DNA from: Theristus sp. LFF4_11
Taxonomy: Eukaryota; Nematoda; Chromadorea; Monhysterida; Xyalidae
Length of the DNA stretch: 64,000 nt
Direction: 5' to 3'
NCBI GenBank assembly: GCA_030248135.1
Contig: JASANC010002498.1
Location: 1 to 64,000 of the forward strand
The notes beneath the pieces are model-generated. The model was not told where the DNA came from, did not search any database, and worked only from the letters and a program-made list of their open reading frames with translations. Positions 52,801 to 60,300 of this stretch are shown here, in pieces (within the stretch, counting starts at the first letter, position 1; every line of letters starts with the position of its first letter). The position numbers and the translations under genes are program-made.

Positions 52801-55800
52801 CCGCTCGCTGGCGCTCGCTCGCGCATCCGCATGATTCCCTATAATTTAGAGTTTGCCTGTACATTAATAAATCATCAGCTGATTGGTTGGATGCACATGC
52901 GATGCATGTATTCTGTTCAGCCACATTGCTGTGGAGGCGGAGTCCAGACCTGAGCTGAATACAAGCATCAACTGTGCTGGTCACCAGCCAATCAGCCAAT
53001 TGCAGTTGATATAGAAACACTGTGTTTCAATCATTTCTGGTAAACGTGAGCAGAAACAAAAAACGACCAAAGCACACACCCAGTGCACATCGAAAGCCAT
53101 AAAAATCCCAGTGTTTCCACGCGTACCTGCGACGCCGACGCTGATTGGCTGTTCGCCACAGTGCCGGCCAATGAGCGACAGCCGAACGTCGGCACACGAA
53201 TCAGCGAACTCCTGCGACGCCACATCGCAGTGCGATATTTGCAGGCCATCGCCGCACACGCCCAGCCCTCGTAGGCGGCTGCAGGGAATGGAAAGTGTGC
53301 GGGGTGAATGGATGATTGATTTCAGGATTGGGAAAGTGTTTTCGAGGATTTTTTGGCCTTTCCTTGGTGTTGAAAACTTTCAGAGTAATCAGCCAATTTG
53401 CATAATGGTTCTCCGCACTTCGGCCTGACCAACATCACATGCAGAAGAAGGGTAAGCCAGGGAAAAAGATTTAAAAAAATGCCAATTATATGCCAAAAAT
53501 GCCAAGCCTTCGTAGGCCTCTGAAAAACTTTTTACCGGAAAGATAATTTTTCCCGAGTAAAAAACTTGTTTTTTTGGCATCAGAGATTTCAGACAACCAA
53601 AAAATGCTTGTCAATGAAGCGTAGACCATGTGTCGGCGGCGTTCCACAGCCGCACTTTCTCATCTGACGATCAGATGGGATGCAGAGGCGGGGCCGGTGT
53701 CCAGTCCAGACCAGCAACCACAAAAACCGGAACACCCAACCGAACTCCTCCCCCCTAACCAACCAGCCAACCACAGCAAGTCCTTCGCATCCCGTAGCAA
53801 CTCGATCGCAGCACCATAGGCGTCGAGCGCCGGCGCTGCCATGCCGGTCATCAGCGCGTAGTCGGCCACTTGCTTGCGACAACGGCCGATGCACTTGCGA
53901 CGGTACATTCTGGGTGGAGTCGAACGCACTGTCACGTTACCTCTGAACCCTACAGCTAAGCCTGACGCCTGATGCACAGCCGCTTCAGATAGCTTGGGTT
54001 ACTAGAGAAACGGTCCACGTTGTTTTTTTTTAATGTATTGCGCGCTTTTTGGTGTTGCTGCTATGGAGATTAGTTCAGACTGATTTTAACAAACGGTTAG
54101 ACGCCGAACTAAAACGTTCTAGTGCTTCTGAAGACATCAAACAAGTGTTTAACTGAGAATCAGGACGTGACAGATAGAGCAGCACAAAAAAAGCGACTTT
54201 GAACTAAATGCCAGTTCTGACGTTTGCTGACGTACGTCAGGTCAGAGATCTCACACGTCTCCATGGACGGTAGTATGGATTTGAATGCTGAAACACGAGA
54301 CCTGACAAGACGTGCCGTATACGCAAACGTCAGTATGAACGGGCTTCAAAGGCAGCCAAAATCACCAACAATAAAAAACCCCAACAACCACAAAACACCC
54401 CTCGCTCACTTGCTGCTCCTGTTCTCGACGCCCACCCTGTACTTCTCCTCCATCGGCAGCACCGGACAGGGTGGCGTGTCTAATCGCTCGAACGACAGAT
54501 CCATGCGCTTCTTCTCCAGCACCCAGAAGATCGCCTTCAAAAACTCGCGAATGTCCAGTTCGAGTTGATTGGCCGACGTCGCGACGTCCGGATAGCGGAG
54601 CGCTTGCGGCGTGCTGATTGGTTGATCGTCGGTGGTGTAGCCAATCAGCACGCAGCGTGCGTCCAGTACGTAGGCGTTCCATTCGCGGCGTAGCGTTTCG
54701 TACTGGTCGACGATACGCGATAGCGAGGTTGGACTGCTGGCTGGAAATAGGTGAAGCAGCTGTCAAGAAAACTTAGAGGCACCGCACAGCTGTCGGTAAC
54801 TACCGGGCTGTATGTTTATGTTGCAGGTAGCAACTGGAAGTCACCGGGAAACACGGACCTACAGACTTGGTAGACTTCCAGGCTGGAAAGTCGCCGCACA
54901 GTCGTACTCTAAATTATCGGGAATCAGCTGATTGGTTGGTGATCACGTGATGCATGCTTTCTGTGCATGCGTTGCTGTGGTGGCGGAGTCTGTGCTGCCT
55001 AGAAAGCATGCATCACGTGATCACCAACCAATCGGCTGATTGTCGATAATTTAGAGTTCATTTAGGTAGATCAAGCTTTAAATCGATGCCGAGACATTTC
55101 ACATTTCATCGGTCACCACAACAACAAAATGTCCAGTTCAGAAGTCTTATATTCCAGTGATTTTGTCGCGACAGTGTTGGCATACGCACTGATTGGTGCA
55201 TTTGAATTGCTGATTGGCGGGCCAAAAAGCTGTAGCAAAATCAAAAACAGCCAATCAAGAGCACAGCCCATCCATTCTGCTGACCATTCTGTCCATCGTC
55301 CGTCGCGTTTTCGCTGTCCGAATTCGAAGGCGTCCTAACGAACGCCACGCAGATCAGACCGAGCGGTCGTCGATGTGCCTGTAGGCAGCCCCACGCTGCG
55401 TCCGATTGTTGATAGGCGGTTAGGAAGTCCGGATAGATGCAGCGGTCGGAGGAGTCGGAGACTGGAATAGGGGCACAACATTCGGTTGTTGAATGACGAA
55501 ACCCAACCAACCAAGCAACCTTGGTGGTAGCACGTTAGACTCTTGTGTCAATGCCGTGTCGGGGGATCGAGTCCCATGCCGAGGGTGTAAAGGTGCTCAA
55601 TAACAGAAAAACTCGATAAGTTCCCGACTTGACGGCGTTCTCTGTGCGCTTTTCAGGGTTAAAAACATTGCCTAAAATATTCGTTCATCATCGACTGCTT
55701 GCCTGCGTTTCTGCGGCTCAGTAGATAATTCGTCGCTTGGCTTTCAATTCGAAGTGTTCAAGTTTCAAGTTTGATTGGCATGCAGTCGAACTCTAAATTA

Positions 55801-56249
55801 TGGGGAATCAGCGCGTTGTCGTTGGTGATCACGTGATGCATGCTTTCCGTGCAGGCATTGCTGTGTGGGCGGAGTTTGGTTTGCACAGAAAGCATGCATG
55901 CACGTGATCACCAACCAGTCAGCTGATTCCCTTTCCTATAACTTCGAGTTCGACTGCACGTCAGTAAGAACGGGCATTTACGCGAATGGCTTCACCACTA
56001 ACCAGCAATACAATCGATCCGCCTCAACCGCTCCACCAAATGCGTGAACGCGCCCACCGTCTGTTGTTGTTGCTCAACATTGCCCGCAGTCAACAGTCTG
56101 ACCAACATCAACACCCTGCAATGTTCGTCGACATCGATCGACCGTGCCGATTGCAGGCCGGACGGCGAGTTCGGTGGGGCACCACCGCCAGCGCCCGGTG
56201 GGGTACCACCGAGGGGAGCAACTCCGGCCGCCTCTACGTCCATGATCAT
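37894..56249 (-). CDS. TRAPPC9: TRAPP complex subunit 9 (27 coding exons)
   Basis: TRAPPII (Trs120/NIBP) subunit, which helps activate Rab GTPases at the Golgi. Exons: 56249-56003, 55461-55285, 54740-54410, 53909-53764, 53278-53127, 49832-49691, 49331-49216, 48982-48914, 48518-48432, 47971-47822, 47417-47339, 47078-46970, 46621-46412, 46144-46026, 45606-45524, 45072-44943, 44488-44116, 43766-43537, 43311-43214, 42936-42790, 42392-42290, 41136-40947, 40263-40155, 39403-39310, 39143-39048, 38692-38603, 38261-37894. Phases all close: 1,414 aa (human 1,148). Family matches in order: CLQAHRRPLGLI, DIREFLKAIFWVLEKKRMDL, CIGRCRKQVADYALMTGMAA, LLRDAKDLLWLAAAYEG, SSADIIERFRLALENYER, DIGFHRKSAFYLRLSVLFQL, HLCFLLQCYV, SDAIFIYTPY, LTLRNPLPFQFHV, LETSGVPF, then C-terminal beta-rich repeats. 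Extra length comes from Ser/Gly/acidic linkers, e.g. in exons 6, 17, 20 and 27. Its introns hold most of the window's mobile elements. Confidence 0.96.
38404..38598. repeat. CAAT/CAAC microsatellite
   Basis: Degenerate (CAAT)n and (CCAATCAA)n tract in TRAPPC9 intron 26, ending 4 nt inside the donor of exon 26. Confidence 0.9.
39835..39958. mobile_element. MITE family C, truncated
   Basis: GACTTATAAGGTTGTCACAC... to GCAAGACTTTACGGTA, half of the element at 9,058 in opposite sense. In TRAPPC9 intron 23. Confidence 0.7.
40725..40905. repeat. About 20-bp minisatellite (TTCCAGTTATTTTCACT)
   Basis: Around nine head-to-tail units with variants CTTCC/GTTCC and ATTTTC/ATCTTC, in TRAPPC9 intron 22, some 40 nt downstream of the exon 22 donor and followed by a C-rich run. 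Confidence 0.9.
41267..42040 (-). mobile_element. SINE family 2, split by a later insertion
   Basis: Minus strand: head at about 42,035-41,962 (GGTGGTAGCGCGTTAGACT box A; GGAATCGAGACCC at the box-B site) and tail at 41,347-41,267 (AGAAAACTGGATAAGCGCCC, TACTCGACGGCGTTCTGTAC). The tail matches 45,815-45,870. The break is filled by the element at 41,348-41,961. Confidence 0.8.
41348..41961. mobile_element. 614-bp transposon with GAATTCCGGCCCG sub-repeats and 9-bp target duplication
   Basis: Flanked by TTAAGTGCC at 41,339-41,347 and 41,962-41,970. Both ends carry 6-8 tandem copies of GAATTCCGGCCCGGA (left) or the reverse complement (right), next to an inverted TCTTGCTGGCGAAAATTCTC-type block. 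The AT-rich centre encodes nothing I recognise. An 8-9-bp duplication suggests a MULE, P or hAT-type relative, but family is unassigned. Confidence 0.85.
42045..42185. mobile_element. Palindromic MITE, family A (diverged)
   Basis: GATGCATGCACTGCTATTGA...CGCCTCCAAAGCAATGCC...TGCATGCATCACACGGTG...CCAATCGGCCGATTG. In TRAPPC9 intron 21. Confidence 0.65.
43018..43112. mobile_element. Palindromic MITE, family E
   Basis: GTACAGTCGGCAAACAAACA... and ...GTGTGTTTGTTTGTGATCG form the two arms. In TRAPPC9 intron 19. Confidence 0.75.
43800..43915. mobile_element. MITE, family A (variant)
   Basis: Same variant as at 28,680: CTGGCTAATATATACAAC...AGCTGATTGGTTGG...GTGCAGTTGATGCACGC. About 35 nt upstream of the exon 18 acceptor of TRAPPC9. 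Confidence 0.65.
45100..45420. mobile_element. Adjacent MITE-D and MITE-B copies
   Basis: 45,100-45,178 is family D (GGCGCATTCATGAAGCCC to TTCATGAATGCCCC). 45,185-45,420 resembles family B (GAACATGAAGTGTGTTAGTC... ...GCTCTGTGTTCCGCGAAAAA). In TRAPPC9 intron 15. Confidence 0.6.
45728..45885 (+). mobile_element. SINE family 2, best-preserved copy
   Basis: GGCCTGGTGGTAGCGCGTTA (box A region), GGGGGATCGAGCCCC (box B), then GAAAACTCGATGGGCGCCC and TACTCGACGGCGTTCTGTAC. In TRAPPC9 intron 14. Confidence 0.82.
46620..46925. repeat. 30-36-bp minisatellite carrying splice-acceptor motifs
   Basis: About nine units of ATGCCTGAAA(C/G)GACAAG...GTGACAGGG type, running from TRAPPC9 exon 13 into intron 12. 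On the minus strand most units read CTTTCAGGCAT or GTTTCAGGCAT, the same as the exon 13 acceptor (TCCTTTCAG then GCATC). Confidence 0.9.
48074..48140 (+). mobile_element. SINE family 2, truncated
   Basis: CTCGTGGCCTGGTGGTAGCG...TTGGACT, then a jump to the 3' body (GCCCGCCCTACTCGACGCC), so box B is deleted. In TRAPPC9 intron 9. Confidence 0.65.
48262..48355. mobile_element. Short palindromic element, single copy seen
   Basis: AGAATCGTCATTTCAAAACTG... pairs with ...CAGTTTTGAAATGAAGATTC, with TCTACAT/ATGCAG in the middle. A foldback MITE by structure. Confidence 0.55.
49060..49185. mobile_element. Palindromic MITE, family A
   Basis: TCGAACTCTAAATTATAGCG, AATCAGCTGATTGGTTGCG... and ...GATTCGCTATAATTTAGAGT. 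In TRAPPC9 intron 7, between exons 7 and 8. Confidence 0.8.
49368..49665. mobile_element. Cluster of family-A MITE arms
   Basis: Repeated GTAATCAGCTGATTGGCTG, ATCAGCTGATTGGTTGGTCC and three tandem CACGTGATCACCAGCCAATC-type arms. Looks like nested or tandemly duplicated MITE-A pieces in TRAPPC9 intron 6. Confidence 0.6.
50001..52836 (+). mobile_element. Helitron-like composite element, copy 2 (2.8 kb)
   Basis: Same order as copy 1: 5' unit 50,001-50,140; repeat F 50,258-50,510; inverted 5' unit about 51,067-51,205; 148-bp satellite 51,300-52,155; about 171-bp satellite 52,260-52,560; hairpin terminal module to 52,836. Because it sits in a MITE, both ends are defined exactly: ATCTAAAAATGCGG... 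to ...GCGCATCCGCATGATT. Only GATT is shared by both borders. In TRAPPC9 intron 5. Confidence 0.75.
50909..51066 (+). mobile_element. A-tailed retroposed insert of unknown origin (158 bp)
   Basis: GC-rich insert with a 3' tail CAAAAAAACAAACAAACG, flanked by a 20-bp direct repeat (CGGCGCAAAAATTGACTCTT at 50,889-50,908 and 51,067-51,086) that is single in the sister element near 11,490. Contains a strong hairpin, CCCACCGAAG...CTTCGG...CGGTGGGG. Absent elsewhere in the window. Confidence 0.75.
54208..54345. repeat. Dispersed repeat shared with 25,803-25,905
   Basis: Both carry GCTGACGTACGTCA, ACACGTCTCCATG(G/A)ACGGTAGTA, ACACGAGACCTGAC and GTGCCGT. The palindromic GACGTACGTC and the far end AACGTCAGTATGAACG suggest a decayed foldback MITE. 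In TRAPPC9 intron 3. Confidence 0.6.
54905..55065. mobile_element. Palindromic MITE, family A, near-perfect
   Basis: CTCTAAATTATCGGGAATC...GATTGGTTGGTGATCACGTG...TGCATGCTTTCTGTGCATGC, with the mirrored arm ending GATAATTTAGAGTT. In TRAPPC9 intron 2. Confidence 0.88.
55520..55690 (+). mobile_element. SINE family 2
   Basis: TTGGTGGTAGCACGTTAGACT, GGGGGATCGAGTCCC, AGAAAAACTCGATAAGTTCC and TTGACGGCGTTCTCTGTGCG. In TRAPPC9 intron 1, just upstream (in gene sense) of exon 2. Confidence 0.78.
55793..55955. mobile_element. Palindromic MITE, family A, near-complete
   Basis: CAGTCGAACTCTAAATTATG...GATCACGTGATGCATGCTTT...AAAGCATGCATGCACGTGAT...AACTTCGAGTTCGACTG. In TRAPPC9 intron 1. Confidence 0.88.
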
Positions 56250-56339
56250 GATTCGAGGCCGGGGTGGGTTTTTTTTGTTGAATTGGATCTGTCTGAAACG
56301 TGGAACCGGTCATTGTGGGAAAAGTTTTGGTGTGGAGAC

Positions 56340-56455
56340 AGTGCACTCGGTTACATGATGCCGAAACAAACACACCGGCACACCACATTGCAGCAGCGCG
56401 TGTGTTCGCGTGCCTGTGCGTTTGTTTGTTCCTGTGCAATATACCGTGGTGTGGT
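56340..56455. mobile_element. MITE, family E
   Basis: CCGAAACAAACACACCGGCA... pairs with ...GTGCGTTTGTTTGTTCCTGTGC. Just upstream of the TRAPPC9 start codon, so possibly in its promoter or leader. Confidence 0.7.
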
Positions 56456-56461
56456 ATAACT

Positions 56462-57230
56462 TACGAGTAGGAGTTCATGAAAACTGAAAAACTATATTAT
56501 CCATAAAAACATTGAAAAAAAGGAAAAATACTCAGCCATTTTGTGTCAAAACTGACTGATGATAAATACCAATGAAACGACAAAGCAACTTCCGTATGAC
56601 ATCAACACGCTGTTTATTCAACATTTTTCATAACACCATTGCAAAAATCAGAAATGAAGCGCAACAGCAAAAACTGAATCTGAAAACAACAATGATACCA
56701 TCAAGATAATCGAAAAAAGAAACCGTAATCAGCAAACTGATCAGGTTTCACAAGTAAACAGACAAAATAAAAAATAAAAAATCACTGCGGACGAAAAAAC
56801 CACACAACGAAGCGTCCCGAGGGTCACTCGCCTACTTTGTTGGTTAGCCTGTAAAAAATGAAATTTGTAAAAAAACACACCGCAAATTTTTCTGCAACTC
56901 ATCCAACCAAAAACAAATGAATACTGACTGAACATAAAACTAGCAACTGAACATGGAATTTTAACTACGCATATAACTCCTGATTTTTTTGTCTATCACC
57001 AAAAAAACACAACTTCAATGAATGGCCGCTGAATGGTGCTCAATGGTGGTGAGCGTATTTTTGAGCTTCTCGCCAGTCACAAACAAACACACAGGCAGAC
57101 AAGCACACATGGCTATGGCTAAATTGTGTTAGCGAGTTTGCTAGCAACTGATCCAATATTAGACCCAGAACGTGTTGTACAACCATCAGTTCAATGTTTT
57201 CAGTATTTTTTCCAAAAAAACAAACTTCAC
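56462..57230. other. Intergenic, no complete gene
   Basis: AT-rich. Has an A/C-rich MITE-E relic (57,055-57,110) and a possible 25-nt terminal exon at 56,824-56,848 (acceptor TTTTTTACAG, in phase with the helicase exon, seven codons then TGA), which I regard as uncertain. Confidence 0.5.
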
Positions 57231-57334
57231 CCAACGCGATGCACGTAATCCTCATAGTGATTTGGACAGTCGTAACTGACAACCAAAATCAACGTCGTCA
57301 CATCCAGACCGCGCGCCGCTACCGATGTGGCAAC
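57231..57334 (-). pseudogene. DDX46: Orphan exon of a DDX46/Prp5-type DEAD-box helicase
   Basis: One 104-nt exon with good borders (TCTTTTCCAG before, GTGAAG after) encoding 34 codons plus two bases. It includes [11 protein letters not shown] (helicase motif V) and [13 protein letters not shown] (start of motif VI region). The [10 protein letters not shown] signature is typical of DDX46/Prp5, which remodels U2 snRNP before spliceosome assembly. The rest of motif VI (GRTGRAG) and the C-terminal half are not in the 980 bp before TRAPPC9, and no upstream helicase exon was found from 57,335 to 64,000. Probably a gene fragment; less likely a real gene whose other exons lie beyond the window, since the 3' side is closed off by TRAPPC9. 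Confidence 0.8.
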
Positions 57335-60300
57335 CTGGAAAAGAGTCGATTCTATGTCACTTCAATTATTTTTTATGTGCGTCAAACTTGATTGGTTGGT
57401 TTGTCCGCAAAACTTGATTTTGCCAATGAATTTACTGTGGTGGTCTTGGTTTTGTTAAAAAATGTTTTGACTGTTACAGGTTCTCTGTTTTCACGGTAAT
57501 TTAACAAAAAACAGTCAGTTTATGCTCATGTAGTCCATACAGTTTTAGCAAAAATCAAAACCGGCAGTTGATGGGTAAAGTAGATTTTCACGCCACAGCA
57601 TTTTTTCGACGACACATCAGCCACTGGAGTAGACCAAACTGATCAGCAGTCCCCACCATGTCAACCGACTGTGTAACATAAACAGCTGCCGCTAATGTCA
57701 CCTGACTCCTGTGACCGTCATTACCATTTCCAAAACATCTGTCTCTTCAATATCGTTCAGAAGCGCTCAACCCAAAATCATGCCAACCCGGCACTGTTCC
57801 AGATCAACAGCAAACCACTGAACGAAAAAAACGCGCTGACCCCCGCCCATTGATGTTGTGCAGCTGACCATAATACCCATTCAATGCATTCCATGCCAGT
57901 GGTATAACAATACAATTCCACCCGAGAGAAGAGAACGACAAGCAAAACCAGCAACAACGGACCGGACACACAATGTGACCACCACCACCGCATAAGGTCC
58001 AACCAAATACGGGCAGAGTGGTGAAACAGCGAAAACAAAAAAAGCCGCCGCGTTCCACCGCTGGTCACAAAAACCTCCCAGAAACACCAAGATGCACGTG
58101 CGAGATAGCGTATTTATGGAGAGAGACACACTGAGAAGGTAATGCAGGCGACTATGCAGGAGAAATCCGCGTCTTAATAAATAGTTGTTATCCTAGCGTA
58201 GGTATATTGGTGCATTTTTGGTTAGTCATGGTTTTTGGAAGATTTTCGCGGCCACCGATCAACGTGGTTGCTGTTTTCGTTGTTTATTCTGCATTTGAGC
58301 GACGTGGACCAATGCGCTCACCTCGAGAGGAGGGCACAGTGACACGAATATCTCCCGATTTCGGTGGCTTGGTGCGATACCATTTCCATCCGCAGTAGCA
58401 GCAATAATAATGAACAACAACCTGCATTTTCACCTGCAAACTTCCCTCCCATGCAAGAGACGACACTGCGAACCTGCCATCTGCCGCTTACGGCCTGTGT
58501 CCACCGTCCCGCGCCCCCATGCAGTTCTTGACCGTCATATGCTGAAGAGAGACGCATCATCACCGCTTCCCGTGCCGTCTATTCTGTTTGCACAGACAAT
58601 GCCGAAATGGATAATGGTAGTGGTGTTTTGGGGGGGGGGGAGGAAGGGGCTACCGTGGCGCGACACTATGTCGCCCGGGTGTATACAGCCCGGGTAGAAT
58701 GAATGAGAGAGAGACATTTCAAGGCGTACATATGTACGTAGCGTTTATGATTGTCCACTGCATCACTGCTGTTGTTATTGTGTTCAGCGATACATTCGAA
58801 ATGGGGTACGCTCACTCGCTTGGCCTGCTGGTCTGTGTCATCACAGGACGACAACAACAACGACAACAACAACCGAAGCAGCGGTACAAAAACACAGCAG
58901 AGAGAGAGAGAGAGAGAGTGAGTGAATGAGAGAGACAGAGAAAGAGAGAATGAAGCGAAACCAACAACCGTGTCCATATATGAGGTTGCGGTGTTGTTGG
59001 TCAACGGATAGAGATGGCGTCCAATGTCCATTACCGCCCGAGCGAAAATGCGGTGGTGGTGGGGTCGCCGCTACAGAATAATAATAATCATAATCACAAT
59101 ATACGCACACACCCCAATGACGTTGTGTTGTCGTCGTCGTCATCCGAATGTGTGCGCAAATTTGGGTGTAGCGAGTGGGGGTGTACAGAGAGGCGAAGGG
59201 GGGCTACGCTCTGGCGGTCAGCTGCTGTGTCTCCCTCTGTTGTGTGTGTTGTGTTAACGCCGGGCCATGCTCCGCTCTGTTTCTGTCTCTGCCTATCTCT
59301 CTCTCTCGCTGTGTTTGCTCCATCTCCTCAAAACCAACAACAACGCGTCCGAAAAAGCGACATACGATGCAGCCGGAGGCAGAGACGCGTTTACGGTGTG
59401 TAGCGAACGCACGTGTAGTAGCACCGAAAACGGACACATGTAAACGTGCACACAGACGTGTACGCAGCACAAACACACTGGAGAGAGCGTACCGCCGCAG
59501 CACCGGCCGGCTGAGTGGCTGAGTGGATAGCACTTGGGACTTCCAATCGGAAGGCCCGGGTTCGAATCCGCTCGTGACCACTCGGCTGCCCCGGGTTGCG
59601 TGGGGCTTAATGGTTCGGCAGCATAAACGTCGGCTTTCTTGATTCACAAGATTGCTGTTCCGGTGGCGAGGAACTCAATGACATCGCGCCCATGCATACC
59701 AGCGCAGCTTGCCCAACGCCCACTTCAAAAGCAGAAAAACTGCTTCCAACGTCGCAGCCCATGTGGTGGACAATAAAAAATTGCGACAATGCCTTTCCCC
59801 AAGGGCGTTGGGTAAGGATAAAAAGGGGGCAACAAACAACAACAACTACCGCCGCAGCACCGCGCTTACAACACGCATCCACACATGTGTACACAGGCGT
59901 GTTATGCATTTTGCCGTGTGCACAGCATATAGCAACACATCAGTGGTAACTGCGCCAGCGCAAGCACCCCCTTCCATACACCCCTTACGCTCCCCCCCCC
60001 GTTCACACAGCGCTCTGCAGAAATTATCCGTGCCGTGAGCTAAAAAGAGACAGAGATACGAAAAACAGCACCCGAAAAAACCGACGCCCTCTTCTTTCCC
60101 ACTGCTGTATGCCCCCACTCTCTGTTGTGCTGTCCAGTGGTGTGCTCTCTCGCGTCATCAACAATGCATAATCGTCATCATCGTCATCGTTACGGGCGCA
60201 CGCAGCCAGGGGGAGGCAACCAGCACACAAGACCGAAATCTGCACAGGGTGTGCTCGCAATCTGCGAAACCCTCTGACGACGCACAGTTGAGAGCTGCGG

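Larger units (their letters stand above)
49853..52862. mobile_element. Family-A MITE interrupted by the Helitron-like element
   Basis: Left part 49,853-50,000 (GTCGAATTCGAAATTATAGG... ...CCAATGAGCTGATT) and right part 52,837-52,862 (CCCTATAATTTAGAGTT...). Joined, they restore the usual MITE arm, so the 2.8 kb between them is a clean insertion. Confidence 0.85.

Noticed and set aside
56824..56848. Certain terminal exon of a helicase gene
   Set aside because: In phase and with a fair acceptor, but only seven codons and without the conserved motif VI; kept as uncertain.
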